A DNA stretch of 64,000 nt from NCBI GenBank assembly GCA_015501585.1, contig JADNRY010000218.1, positions 38,574 through 102,573 of the forward strand, in the 5' to 3' direction. Every line of letters begins with the position of its first letter. The stretch's first letter is position 1. This stretch comes from Rhodocollybia butyracea (lineage: Eukaryota > Basidiomycota > Agaricomycetes > Agaricales > Omphalotaceae). The notes under the pieces were generated by a model. That model was given only the letters and a program-made list of their open reading frames with translations. It did not search any database and was not told the origin of the DNA. Of this stretch, positions 13,103 to 25,889 are shown in pieces. Position numbers and translations under genes: made by a program.

Positions 13103-14067
13103 ATGTCAGATCTTACTACTGTGCCAGTATCCCCGCCAGCAGTAAATGTAAGTAACTATCCGTCCCTGAGAAAAGTTATCATGAGCCTTCTGCAGACAAC
13201 ACTGCAACCCGGCACCACTACCTTTCCAGGCTCAAATATTACCTTCTGCCCGGAACCAAGTCATACGGGTGCTCCCGAATCAACTACTAGCAGTCGTAGA
13301 CCTGGTGGTTGCGGAGGGCAGACGTTTCCAGAAATTACTATTCAACCACCTACCACGTAAGTAAATAAAATTGCGTTAATCTGCAGCCATTCACAACCTG
13401 GCTGAATTATGTTTTAAAGTTCTGGACAAGTCACAACAATTTCGTTGCCTGGCAGTGGAACGGTTTTCTTACCAACAACGTCCATTGCAACATCTCATCA
13501 GAGCCCAAGTACAGCGTCGATCTCAAACTGGGATAGTGACTCTTTTGCTATCGTTTCTTCCACATCAGGACTTGAAGCAATCTCAACAGTGATGACATCG
13601 GAGCCAAGTTTTTCGGGACCCCCCAGTAGTACTACTAACTTGGATAGTAGCCAAGCGCAGACTTTCTCAGAAATTAGTACCATGGTAGTAACCACCCCGT
13701 AAGTCAAAATAGTCAAAGTGCCTAATTGTCACTATGCACTACAGCTACTAAATATGGTCGAAGCTTTGGGCGCCCCGTGACAACAGTTATCTCACCAGGA
13801 CTGGTTATCCCAACACCCACATCAACTTTGTGAGTAAACCTCTCATCAAATTTGCAGAGCTGTAAGATTAACTTGGCCGTATACTTTGTATTAGCCCAAT
13901 CACAGGAAATCTTACCGGAAATTCAAGCACTGTATATTCATTGCCATCCGAGTCTGTTCCTGCTATGGCTTCAAGTGGAGCTTGTGTTTTAACTCCGAAT
14001 GCTCACTATACTTGGGCAACAATCATTATCTTGCTTGTGCTTCCTACCTTACTGAACAGTGGTTGAA
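13103..14067 (+). CDS. Ser/Thr-rich, probably GPI-anchored surface protein
   Basis: Five exons keep one frame through short introns beginning GTAAGT or GTGAGT. The protein is rich in Ser, Thr and Pro (TTTFPGSNITF, TTVISPGLVIPTPTSTL), so heavily O-glycosylated. It ends ASSGACVLTPNAHYTW followed by a hydrophobic tail ATIIILLVLPTLLNSG, the form of a GPI-attachment signal with a small-residue cleavage site. The start MSDLTTVPVSPPA carries no signal peptide, so a 5' exon encoding one is probably missing. The acceptor of the fourth exon (GAAG at about 13770) was chosen because the upstream AG gives a stop. Location at the cell surface or wall is inferred. Confidence 0.6.
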
Positions 14068-14331
14068 TTAAATATGGCTTGAAGTATGGTGTTACATACT
14101 TAATCTAATGGCAATATCAAGGCAATATCTCTAGCTAGATATGTACTGGCCATAATCATAGTAATATTCTCCTGGGCCAGCAACCATTGGAATCTTGACC
14201 ACGACGAAGGTACCCGAAAGCCAAGAGGCTTTATTATGTACTGCGCGCGAATGGAGCTAATTTGCGAAGTTGTGTACCGTATTTAGTACCGTAGTGCAGT
14301 ACACAGACCAAGAAAATCCCTTCATCATTGT

Positions 14332-16791
14332 TCATTCGTTATGCTCACCCGAACCTTGACCCAATCTCTTCTTAGTACCCCTCCCTCTCGCCGTGACAAA
14401 CCTCAATAACTTCCTCAAAACCGGGTCCTCCCCAATATAAAAGAACGACAGGCAAAACCCGAAAGCAAGCATTCCGATTGCAACGAGACATTGGACCATC
14501 CAGCCGTGGTGGACGTGATAGTAGATCTGTTGGGAGGAGATAAGATAAAGGAGATAAGATAAAGATGCACCCACTTGACCACCGACAATAGGTCCCACTA
14601 GAACTAGAAATAACAACACCAACGATAAGGACGTAAGACAGAGTTCTTCATCGGTTCTTTTGAGGAAAAAAAAGAGAAACTCGCCTGCGCAACCGAGCAT
14701 CTATTCGAGTGTTTCGAGTTTCGAACAAAGTAAGCCAATTATAGAGCAGTTAAATATTGCTGTGCTCACATCCAACACCCTCGATACCCCTCGATACCGA
14801 TGCCAGTTCAGCCATTAAGGGGGATACGATTCCGGAGGCCCAGAATCCTGTGAAAGAACTACTCTTGGAGAACTATTCATAGAGCAGAGTAAGAAGGAGA
14901 GAAGCAGTGTAGATAAACAAGCGAGCAAGGAACGGGAAAAACATACTCGTCAAAGCAAATGACACGATCAACAGGGGGAGATTATTTATGATCATCAATA
15001 CCCACCATGGGACCGACGCAACGTATGAGATGAGGGAGATCCAGCTGGGGCCGTAACGGTCGGAGATGTGGCCTGCGAGGGGACCAGCTAGTTGAAGAGA
15101 GAGCGAGAGAATGGTCGAGAGAATGGGTGGGATCAGCATAGGATGCCTCAGGGCGAACGGAGATCAACAAGAAGGGGGAGAACAGCGGAAACAAAGAAAC
15201 ACTCACAAATAAACGTCGGGCCCATAGCAGCCAAAAACACAAGTCCGACCTTCGTAGAATCGAATCCAAAAGAGGCTTGGAGATGGAGCGGAAGCGTTGG
15301 CTCGATTGACATTATCAGGGCTCTATGTAGTCAGAGGATTCAGGGACAGAGATTTTTGTCGTAAGTATGTAGAGGAAATTACGCACCCGTATACACAAGG
15401 CAGAATCGTACCCACGATCCCACGAGAAGATTTCGTGAATTGGACAATGACAAAAATCAACGATGGCGAGGGGGCTCGTTCTTCTTTTTCCTTTTGAGTT
15501 TTGCCTTTGTTTCCGAATCCATTGTCGACATCGACCTGGGTGGTGTCGGAACTATCGGAATTGGTTGGTTCCACTAGAGGCGTAGTGGTCTGTCCTTGTA
15601 ACTCCCGCATTGGCATTGGGCTACCCGTTGTATTCGCTTCCGAAATTTCATGATTCCCCGGTGGTGCAGCTGGATCGCGTCCATACTTCAAAGCTGACTT
15701 GCGGTCGATGAGGAAGAAACGGCTTAGAAGATCGCAGAATGCGGTGATGATTCCGAATATGCAGGGACCGCGAAAGCCGAAGCGAGCGTAGAGAATCTGT
15801 GGATGTGGGTTCCAATTAGATATCTTGATTGCGTGGTTTGTGATGAAGGGGACTTACACCACCGGCTGCGGGTCCAACGAGAAGACTAGATCGAAGAAGT
15901 ATCAGTGAGTAGAATATAATCGATGTAGAAAATTTGACTTGCCCAATCGACTGTCCAATCATCGCTACACCAAGTTGGCCTTATGAAAAGCGGTTCCACA
16001 TGAGCGACTCCACCGGAGACGAAAAGACAAACAGAAAAAAGAAACCCACGTCCGATGAATTGCGTTGGGGTCATGTCACACCTAAGGCAGGGCAATTCGA
16101 GCATATTAGCATTGGCTAGTTCAAGACCGAATGGAAAAATGGAAGCAGGATAACGAAAACTCACAGTAAAGCAGGCCCGACAACCCATACCATCGCAGAA
16201 CCCGTCCCTTGCAAAACTCGAGCAAGACACATCAGCCAGTAAACGGGAGCCTCCATTAACATAATTTGTGAGCCGATGAGAACGAGAACGCCGCAGACTA
16301 GAGGGAGTTGACGGAGTTCGTATCGTTCGGAGACCATTGCGACTGGGATGGTGGCTGCGGGATTCAAAAACCATTTAGGTTGAATCGGGTTGAGCGAGGT
16401 TTGAACGACTCACAGAAAACTAGACCCGCACACTGTACGAATTGTTTTGTAAGTTGAATGGACGTCGAATAATTGACCTCACGTACATATGCAAAAAGAA
16501 GCCAACTTGTAAGGACAGAAGGCGCAGCATACCCGAGTTTTTCTAACTGAAAGGGAAGGACTGGTACAAGGATATAATAGACGACCCAATCAGTGCAGAT
16601 GCCTAGTCACAATGTAAGTTTTTTTGAAGCAAAAACTAAAAAAGGATAACCTAGGCCTACTACAAACGTAGCATACCAATAGGATGATCGCCACTTGAGA
16701 CCGTACAGTGGTTTAGGCGTGGAAGACGCTATTATTTTGAGATTTTAGTAGGCGAGAACATGCATAGAAGAGATCTGAACTTGCCTTCCAT
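14332..16791 (-). CDS. MFS transporter (DHA/vesicular-amine-like)
   Basis: Roughly a dozen exons chain in frame. The start MEASSTPKPLYGLKW needs a GC-AG intron (16784-16729) after seven coding bases. Then come YWYATFVVGLGICTDWVVYY, PVAMVSERYELRQLPLVCG, LARVLQGTGSAMVWVVGPAL and QFIGRQLGVAMIGQSIG. A second GC-AG intron (15942-15886) precedes LLVGPAAGG. A long cytosolic loop rich in Ser, Thr and Lys (15323-15691) divides two halves. The second half holds PLAGHISDRYGPSW, FWASGIVSPLMAELASVSRG and PIVGGQVGASL, and the end is basic. The LQGTGSAM and AGHISDRYG motifs are those of the drug:H+ antiporter group. The substrate is unknown. Confidence 0.82.
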
Positions 16792-17575
16792 GGAAATACA
16801 GTAAGCTGATGATGGGAGGAGGAAAGAGAGAGTGTTTGGAGCCCTCACTCTCTCGCCGTTAGAAAAAAACCTTAGTTGACAATTATCGACGTAACGATTT
16901 TGATCCCGTTTGCTGGCTCCCATTAGTAACTACTCCGATTTCGAAGCGAGGAAGTTTAACTGACAGTTCCGCATGCTTCTTTTATCCTTGCAACTCCCCT
17001 TAATGATATAAAAAAAGAAAGGGCAGAGGTCGGATACTTCGGTTTTCGGAATCTTTTCGTCGCCATTAGAACCCATGATGCATCGATGAGTGTCCCGTAC
17101 GTTCCGTCGTCCTTAGCACATTGGTGTTTGGAGCTTGTTGGATACAGTCTTTCTGCCGCATAGTAAGTACTTCAAGTTGGCGAAGTACATGTACAAACCA
17201 AGTGTGGACACGGTCAGATCTGAAATATCGATAAGGTCACCTGGTTCATCAGATAAGGTGTCAAAGCTGTATATACATGACTACTTATGGTAATCGCTTT
17301 ATACCCTCCATGTGTCCATGACAAATTGGCGTATTGGCGTAGCAGCTTGTCTTGACATAGGCATAAGCCAATCAAGTAGTACAGCTTGGACTGAGGATGG
17401 CAAAATTACCTAGGCGTCACGTTTATTTACATATTCAAGAGGAACGAACACTATTTCCCATTATTATCCATCACTGCACTCAAATATAGTCCCTTAAGTC
17501 ACATACGTACTTAAAGGTACACAATATAAGCAAACCATAAGAAAGAAATAAAGATCGTCTAAAGTCCATGCGAGC
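16792..17575. other. Intergenic, nothing recognised
   Basis: Lies between the start of the MFS gene and the stop of the RNR large subunit. No frame or repeat is supported. Confidence 0.4.
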
Positions 17576-20543
17576 TTATCTGCCCTCAACGCCTTTGTCA
17601 ACGGTAAACTGAATCGCATCAACAGCTGGACGAGTTCGCAAATAACTATACTCAAAAAGTCAATCCGCGTATAGAACTCTTTTGTGCGAGACCACACTTA
17701 CTATAACCCCGTCTTCAGGCCTTTCTGCCATCCGTAAAAGTGCATCGCAGTCTAATCATCCATAATCAGTCAAAAAAGATATCGTGTAAAAACCGACTCA
17801 CCAACTGCTTCACCGATGGCTTAGCCAAAAATATATTAAGTGACTGGCTCCCGCAAATGAATGCTCCACGGTCAGCAGATAGATCAATGATACAGCGCTG
17901 GGAGATCTCCCAGACTGTCTTATAGATAGATTTGACATCGTCAGGAATCTCCGGAATATTCTGCACCGAGCCACCATTTAAGATGAGCTTATTCTTCATG
18001 CGCTCGTCCCACAGGTTGAGGGCCACGAGCTCCTTGATGAGCCATGGACAGATGACTTGGAAATCACCTGCGGCGACACGACGCGTATACACGTTACTGT
18101 GAATCGAGTTCAAGCCAGAAAGTAATAACAACGCAGAATAACTCACGTTGTGTAGGGCTCGAAGCACTCGTTGTTCGATAGTATATGACTAGTTGACACT
18201 GTGGGGGGCAACGCGACAAGGAGAGAGTTCCTCAAGCCTTTTTCAGCAATACGCGCCTTCAACCCAACCCACTCCCACAGAGGGCTGGGCGTAACACCCC
18301 AAAAGTCATACTGCAGCTGACCTCGCTGCGCAGGACTTCCTTCCCAGGTTTCATACGGCCCGTAACGCTCTGCAAGCTCAACACTAGCTTCGAGCGCACC
18401 GTGATAGATAGTCTCAAAAATCTGGAGGTTAAGCATCCGCGCTTCCTTTGACTCAAACGGCAGGCGGAGGCACATGAACACATCCGCGAGACCTTGCACA
18501 CCCATACCGAGGGGTCTATGCCGCAAGTTCGAGTAGCGCGCAGCGGGGACAGGATAGTAGTTCACGTCGATTTGACGATCGAGATTTTTGACGAATACTT
18601 TCGTGATAGCATGGAGCTTGGGAAAGTCGAATTGACCGTCGTGGATAAAGGCCGGAAGGGCGAGGGTACCGCAGGTGCAGACGGCTACTTCGTCCGGGGC
18701 GGAGTATTGGATAATCTCGGTACAGAGATTGCTGCTGAGGATGGTGCCTAGATTTTTCTGGTTCGACTTGACTACGAACACGAATATATGAGGGAACATA
18801 TATATATCATGGGAAGAAGGAACATACTATTGGCTGGGTCTTTGTACAGCATGAACGGCCCTCCGGTCTCAATCTGAGCGGTGACGATGGCTACCCATAA
18901 TTTTGACGACGGAATGACACGTCTGGCGCGTCCCTCACGCTCATAGAGTTCGTATAGCTCCTCAAATTCAGCGCCATAAACCTTGTTGAGCCCTGGAGCT
19001 TCACTAGGACAGAATAAGCTCCATTCTGCTTCCGCCTGAACTCGTTTCATACTAGTATACCATTGAGGAATCGAGAACCAGGATATTCCAACAAGGAACC
19101 ACTCACAATAGGTCCGGAATCCACAGCGAGCAGAATAAGTCCCGGGCACGCATCTCTTCTTTGCCATTGTTCTTCCGAATGTCTAGGAAATCGAAGATAT
19201 CGGCATGCCAGGGCTCGAGAAACATGTTGAATGCTCCACGTCGCTTGCCAGCGCCTTGATCTACATAACGAGACGTTGCGTCAAAGGTTCGCAACATAGG
19301 CACTAGCCCTGCGTCTCGCCCATGTGACTCAGGAATATAAGAGCTATAACGTCGATAGTAATACAGAGTAAGTGAAACTCGTCGTCACAAAAAGAACGCA
19401 GAGAATTTCTTTTCACTTACCCTCTGGCTCTATGATTGGAGATGCTCACAGCAGCTCCAGACGCATGGCGCGAGATGTGAGCACACGCCGTCAACGTTTC
19501 AAAAAACCCCACCAACAGAATCATCTCGCATACACGTCAAATAGCAATTACACACTTGTGGGTGAGTGGTCCCAGCGTTGAAAAGCGTCGCCGATGAATG
19601 GGTGTAGTATTTTTGACTCATGAGGTCGTATGTCTCCAGGGCCTGTTCGAGATCATCACCGTGAGTACCTACAGCGACACGCATGAGGAGGTGTTGGGGG
19701 CGTTCAGCGACTTTTCCGTCCATTCGGAGAAGGTAGGAGTGCTCGAGAGTCTTGAACCCGAAACTTTGTTGTTTGGGCGATATGTCAATTCAGGAGGTCG
19801 AGCTAGACATATGGAACACTTACTATTTGTATTCGAAGTCCCTCGAATGATCAATAGCGTTGTCAAGCGCGTCTTTGTGCTTCATGACATTCGCGAGGAA
19901 ATCTTTGGAGACCATCGGAGCGGCGGTACCTCCGGTGTTTGGTTGGACTAGTTGTACATGAGAAGCGTATCGGGGAAGAGATGGACTAGGATGAAATAAC
20001 ATACCATAAGCATGCAAATCCTGCATAACATCACTGAATCGCTCTTTGGTCTCTCTGTGTAACTTAACGACGGCAATGCGAGCGGCGAGAGCGGCATAGT
20101 CCGGATGTTTGGTTGTCAGATAAGCCGCCGTCTCGGCGGCGAGGTTCTACTCTCTGTGTTAGACGAAGGTCATCTTGGGTAAAACTGTACAAACGTCGAT
20201 CTCGGAGGCCGTCATGCCGGGGCACAGACCAGCAATTGTTTTATTGATAACCCTAAGAGAAGGATCGGTTTAGGTATTGTCATATCAGATAGGAAATAAT
20301 CTTACTCGTTGGGATCAACAAATTTGAGGTCAAGTCCTTGGCATGCCTAAAGAGGACACTGTGTTCAATGATATACCACCTAAAGAATCGTCTAACCTGT
20401 GTAATTTTCTCTCTAAGCTGAAGTTCGGTAAGATGATTATCTTTAAGGCAACAGTATACGATACGTACCTCTGCAGTGTTTGATTTGACATCCCGTTTTA
20501 CACTGTTCAATGACGGACCAGTAGGTATACATCTAGAAGGCAT
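17576..20543 (-). CDS. Ribonucleotide reductase large subunit (class Ia, RNR1-like), tailless, one apparent frameshift
   Basis: Reduces ribonucleoside diphosphates with the small subunit. The start [11 protein letters not shown] leads to a weak ATP-cone (VKRD...EKITQACQGLD), then [18 protein letters not shown]. The three active-site cysteines are present: [16 protein letters not shown] and [47 protein letters not shown] and the radical-transfer tyrosines GLYYLRTR are also present. Two oddities stand out. A run of six A (19501-19506, + strand) puts a stop inside [18 protein letters not shown]; one base fewer restores the frame. The protein also ends [10 protein letters not shown] at 17576, without the usual C-terminal CxxC tail that is re-reduced by thioredoxin. 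The GGIG loop region reads SGAAVSI, which is divergent. It may be a paralog of a housekeeping copy elsewhere. Confidence 0.85.
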
Positions 20544-22421
20544 AAAGATCTAGCAGTCGTTCCAATAGAAAAGACTTGTACACACCCATCTCGAAGCAAG
20601 ACTGTCATTGTAGTGGAGCGACTTGAAGTGGAGTGGGAGATCTATACTTTTGGGAACGAATTAACGACCTTTTTATGTATGTGCGACGGGGAGCTGCTAC
20701 CAGTATGACAGGAAGTCAGCTTTCCCTCGGGCAGGAAGAGAAGAAGGAAGAATGTGTAATCCTCGCTGCAAAGGATCCAGACCTGAGGCTATTAAGACAC
20801 GTACGAACGGGATTGAAGATACACCAATTTCAAAGCCTATCAGCCTTGAATTGCTTCTGTGCTGAAGCCAATTAAGAAGCGATGAGATGAGAGAGCCACA
20901 GTTGGTATACCACCGATGTGCAAAAGAACTCCTATATGACTGTTATCGTCCCATCTAGGAATGTGTATTCATATCCAAAACAACTAGATCCCCAAGCGCA
21001 AAGGGAAGCTAGATTAGGGTTATTTACTCGCCTATCAAAGTACTACCTGATGCTCAACAGGCGGCCCAGGCTTGCGAATAAAGCTTGCGAGGTTTTGTCA
21101 GTTCATTACCTGAGCTACCTAACGTAGCGTAGTCAAACAATACTGTTTGCTCAGTATAGCACAGATGTGGCGGAGAGAACTATTCGATTATTCGTAGACG
21201 CTCGAGGCAGCAGATGGAGTGACAAAACAAAACAGAAGCGGAGCAATTTACCCTATGCCCGTCGAGGCAAGTAGGTTCCGGATGAGCTAAAACCAGGGGA
21301 AAACCTCGTTGGAAGTCAGTAGGCATCGTCTCGTTGGCTAAGATGAAGAAAGCATATGCTGTACAACGTATTTTGGTTACGGAGAATCATACAAGCTAAG
21401 GGGAAGTAGGAAGAAGCTCCGTGATGCCATCCACTGAGTTCACGCTAAGTACTCCAATGAAATGTAATCGTGGACATGCAGAGTAACCCAGATGGTAGAC
21501 GAAGAAAGCGACCACTTGGTTAGGTTCGTGGCTGGTGGGTTTTCATCGACATCTTTCATTTCTCAAGTTGAATAAATCCCGCCCTTCCTCAGTAGTCCAA
21601 AGTTCAAACCTTGCGACCAGTCTACCGTCTTTCTCTGCGGCAGTTGTTTATCCCAATATGTGGCCGTCGCTGGTGGTAACAATCTCGCATTGCTGTCGAC
21701 AGGATGTTGGATTCGTTGAGAGTATATTGGTCACTGTTTCGGTCCTCGTGTAGCGCTAAGCGAAGAAAAGTTGTTAGAGTCACATGTACAGAGAGCCGCC
21801 CACGTCATGTGTCATACATAACTTAAAGCGCTTAAGCCTTCAACGTTGCAATTCTTGCAATTCAAGCTGAGAGCTCTAAAAGAGATAACCCAAAGAAAAA
21901 TCCTCGGAATCCGTTTCAATCGGCTCTGAAACCTGACCGAAGATCGCCAAGAAGACACCCATGACTAAGTATTTCTCAAAAATTCATAATCAGTGGTGGT
22001 CAAGTGGTGGTAAAACAGCGTTCACCATTTCCGCACTTGTCTCCTTTCTTCTGTTGCAAGGTAACGAGGAGACACCACGAGGTAAATATACCCGGCATAT
22101 TACCCTATGGTATCTGGTGTTACTGCACGATGTTTCGCGATAGGAATTTCATTGAGCTCTGATCGAATTTCGTCAGTGAGTTTAATCTTGATTCAACCTC
22201 TTCAAACGGGTCTTTTTATTCCTTGAGACTTTCTTTTAACCCACTCGATCAATGGGAGTCTTTTCGTAATAGTTTCAACCGCAGCAAGTACGTACTTCAC
22301 AAGAACCCCGCTATCCACCGTCCAACTAGGCGTCCCGGGTCCCCTTCCAAAGAACTAGTATAAGGTACACCGGTTCAAGCTCAAATCCTGCAGGACACAG
22401 CCGCTCATTGGATATTTGACC
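20544..22421. promoter_or_regulatory. Shared intergenic region between divergent RNR genes (inferred promoter region)
   Basis: The two RNR subunit genes are transcribed away from this 1.9-kb gap, so both promoters should lie in it. I saw no ACGCGT (MCB) word or other clear cell-cycle element. Small frames on the plus strand (20633-21127, 21535-22143) have no family resemblance and are not called. Confidence 0.4.
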
Positions 22422-23756
22422 ATGACTGAACGTTTTGTAGGTGATATCCATTGTCAAGAGCACGACGAGCCCTTGCTTCAAGAATCTGTCAACCGATTCG
22501 TATTGTTTCCCATCAAGTTCCCTGAGGTATCACATTCCTTCGTTGTGCTCTATATACACCTAACAAATTGATAGATATGGGCCATGTACAAGAAAGGTAG
22601 CTTGTGTTAACACTCTCATATTCTTGGCTAACACTTCGCAGCCCAGGCATCGTTCTGGACGGCTGAAGAAATAGATCTCAAAAACGATCTTGGGGACTGG
22701 AACTCTCTGACGCCAGACGAACGCCACTTCCTCTCCCACATCCTCGCATTTTTCGCTGCCTCAGATGGTATCGTCAACGAAAACCTCGTCGAGCGTTTCA
22801 GTAGCGAAGTCCAATCTGCAGAAGCTCGTTGCTTTTATGGGTACCAGATCATGATGGAGAATATCCACTCCGAGACATACTCGCTGCTCATCGACACATA
22901 CATCGAGGACATGGCCGAACGCGACAAGCTCTTTGCTGCCATTGAGCGTATCCCTTGTATCAAGAAGAAGGCTGATTGGGCACGCGTATGGATCAGCGAC
23001 AAGGACTCGACCTTTGGAGAACGTCTCGTTGCCTTCGCCGCGATAGAAGGCATATTCTTCTCCGGCGCATTCGCGAGTATCTTCTGGATGAAGAAGCGAG
23101 GGCGCATGCCTGGCCTCACATTCTCGAACGAACTAATCAGTAGGGATGAAGGTTTGCACACCGATTTTGCATGTGTTCTTTTCCGCCATCTTCGCCGGAG
23201 ACCACACCCTGATGTAGTGAAGAGAATCATCACAGAGGCTGTAAGGATCGAGGAAGAGTTCCTCACTGGTACGCTTTTTATTTTCTGTTGTATCACTGCC
23301 CTCATAGTACTGCTTTTTCTCGTTAGTCGCCCTTCCTGTGGCGCTGATCGGGATGAATGCGGATTTGATGAAACAGTACATCGAGTTTGTAGCAGACAGG
23401 CTACTTGTGGAACTCGGCAGCTCAAAGGTTTACAACGTCGAAAATCCGGTGAGAGACATTGGTGACTTGCTGACGATCTCGCTTTGCTAACGTATTGTGC
23501 ACAGTTTGACTTCATGGATATGATCTCCCTTCAAGGTACGTTATGTACTGTGACCGCTCAACAACTGAACCTCATTTTTTCCTAAAGGAAAGTCAAATTT
23601 CTTCGAGCGTCAAGTGAGCGAGTACTCGCGCGCCGGGTTCTCGACAGAACCCAAACAAGAACCATTGTTCTCTGTTTCTGGGTTCGTATCCAATATACGG
23701 AGTTAATGCTAGATCTGATTTCTGCTCCTTTTAGTGCGTTTGAGGAAGACTTTTAG
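22422..23756 (+). CDS. Ribonucleotide reductase small subunit (RNR2-like)
   Basis: Exons begin at 22422, 22575 (22 nt), 22642 and 23327, with short 3' exons after that. The start is [19 protein letters not shown] and the end SGAFEEDF, similar to the C-terminal peptide that docks on the large subunit. The di-iron ligands are intact: D in WTAEEIDL, E in SAEARCFYG and ENIHSE, H in ENIHSE, E in EGIFFSG, and E and H in RDEGLHTDF. The tyrosyl-radical residue is present in HSETYSLL. Nothing in it looks damaged. It should make and hold the radical used by the large subunit in the cytosol (family knowledge). The head-to-head arrangement with the large-subunit gene is unusual. Confidence 0.93.
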
Positions 23757-24509
23757 ACCTTCAGCGCTACGAGAAAATTCTTGCAGAATTCTGCATAGTA
23801 AGTATACTTAGTTGGTAAAATCCATGCCATATCACGAGGTTCAAACACCAAGTAAGCAGTAGTAGTACATGGACTAAGCCAGTAGGTACTTTGTATTTGT
23901 GGCTGGGAATGCCTAATCTCACTTGAACTTATTCGAGTGCTTCTGATGAACATACTTAACCATGATTGAAGGTAAAAACAAAACCTTTCGTCTTGCATAA
24001 TGGATTGAACTAGTCAAAGCTATTTATCACAAGTCATTCAATTTTCAACACGGGCCTTTCTGGGACAGTGCTGCTGGAAAGTCCTGTGTTTTCCCACTTT
24101 TTCCTTTTAGGGTTATCGACTTCCAACAGCACATGGCAGCATCTACAGTTGATAGACGAAAGAACCAATAATTCTTGGGCCCTGGTTACGGGGCCGGTAT
24201 GCATGTACACATCGGTATCATCATCGTAGGGAGTCGTAGGGCCACCAGCAATGAGTGAGCCAGCAAGGTCTCTCAGGTTGCGGGCCGTGCTAAGCCAAGT
24301 GGAGTATATATATCAATCGATCCGAAAATCGCTCAGGGCGGTGTCGATCTTGTCCTGTTTCATCCTTTATATATATAAAACAACTTGCCGGAAATTTAAA
24401 ACGTTCCAAGAGTCGTTGTCTGTCGTTCTGCTGGTTCAGTTCAGCCCCTCACTTCGGTTGCTGGTCAATCGCTGGTAATCCTTGCAATACCAATCTATAC
24501 GACTCGGAA

Positions 24510-25889
24510 ATGCGCTCCGGTCTTCTCTTTGCCTTCATAGCTAGCTCCTTCCTTGCCGTGTGCCCTATGCCAATGCCAGGCTCGTCAGGACCACTGACAG
24601 AAGCAAGTATTTACCTGGTTATTTGTACTACATATATCTAATACCCGCATCTTTCCAGGGACGTCCTATCACTGTGACTTTCACCGACCAAACTCGTGAA
24701 CCCTTGGACAATGTTGAAATTCCAGAATCTGAGAGAGGATCCCTCACCAAACTGTTCAGCGCCGCAACAGACTTTGATTTGGCTCGCAAAATAGACTACA
24801 AAGGTTCATATAGTAAACCACTGGGCGAGCTTACAGATCGGCGATGGGCTTACTTCACCTTCGTTGGACTGTTCGCGCAATGTACTGAGAAGAAGCCATG
24901 TTTTGGCTGGATAGCACAAGGTCGTGAGTACTCCCCCAAAGCTGGTTTTCTTGGCATTCCTTATATACGCTTTTCTAGAGGACTGGGCTGTCTACAGCGA
25001 TAAGCCCAATCTCTTGATTCCCCGTGGTAAATTTGCGAAGCGATATATTGGCGTTATTGAAGGCGGCCCATACTGGAACATCCTTGCAGGCGAACCAAAG
25101 GAAAATAGAGATAGGGCGTCGATACTCACGCAGGCAATGCGAGGAGAATGGAATAGCATCTCAAATGAGTTTATGGCGAGCTTAGTCCCAACGCCGATTG
25201 TAAGTATTGACTTGGTTGACCAGATCGTACTATACCTCCATCTTTCCAGATAATTCCCGCCACCGTGACCTTCATTGACCAATACGGTGTGCCAACCTCC
25301 GAAATCGACAGCATTGGCGAGTACGAGAAGATATCTGTCACTAGAATGTTTGTGGCAGCAACAGGCGTTAGTTTGGCTGGCCAACTAATCTACAAAGGCT
25401 TGTATAAGCCACTGGACGACCCTCAAGGTCGGAAATGGGTTTTTTTTTATCCTCGTTGGACTGTTCAAGGAATGTACTGAGCACAAGAAATGTTTTGGGT
25501 GGATAGCACAAGGCCGTGAGTACTCGCTCCTGGATATGGTTTTCCTCCCGTTCCTTATATACGCTTTGCTAGATGACTGGATAATCAACAGAAAGAACCC
25601 CAACCAAGCGGACCCCAGCCGGGACTTAACGAAGGGCTATATTGGCATCAGCGAAGGCCCTCCTGCTTGGAATAAGTTTGTGGGCTTTAAGGGCAGACCT
25701 GAAGACGGTAGACGGGCATCGGTAGTCACGCAGGCAATGCAGGTAGAGTGGAACGTCCTTTCACAGAAGTTTAGGAAGGAATTTATGAAAGAGCACCCAG
25801 TCATGGCCATATCTAATGCAATTCACAACTTCGAAGTACCTTTGCCACAACCTTTGCCATATGTACTAGGTACCTTTGCCGTATCCTGA
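24510..25889 (+). CDS. Secreted protein with two tandem copies of an unrecognised domain, one apparent frameshift
   Basis: The signal peptide MRSGLLFAFIASSFLAVCP is joined by a GC-AG intron (24603-24658) to the first domain (PITVTFTDQ, TKLFSAATDFDLARKIDYKG, CFGWIAQG, DWAVYSDKPN, ILTQAMRGEWNS). After an intron starting at 25201 a second copy follows (ATVTFIDQYG, TRMFVAATGVSLAGQLIYKG, CFGWIAQG, DWIINRKNPN, VVTQAMQVEWNV). Intron positions are the same in both copies, so the duplication took the introns with it. A run of nine T at 25440-25448 breaks copy 2 between GRKWVF and FILVGLF; eight T would restore it. I do not recognise the domain; its CTE.K.CFGW motif is the best search handle. The tail is Pro-rich. 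Confidence 0.6.

Noticed and set aside
22835..23515. 226-codon minus-strand frame
   Set aside because: Antisense of the RNR small subunit, whose plus-strand translation has all catalytic residues.
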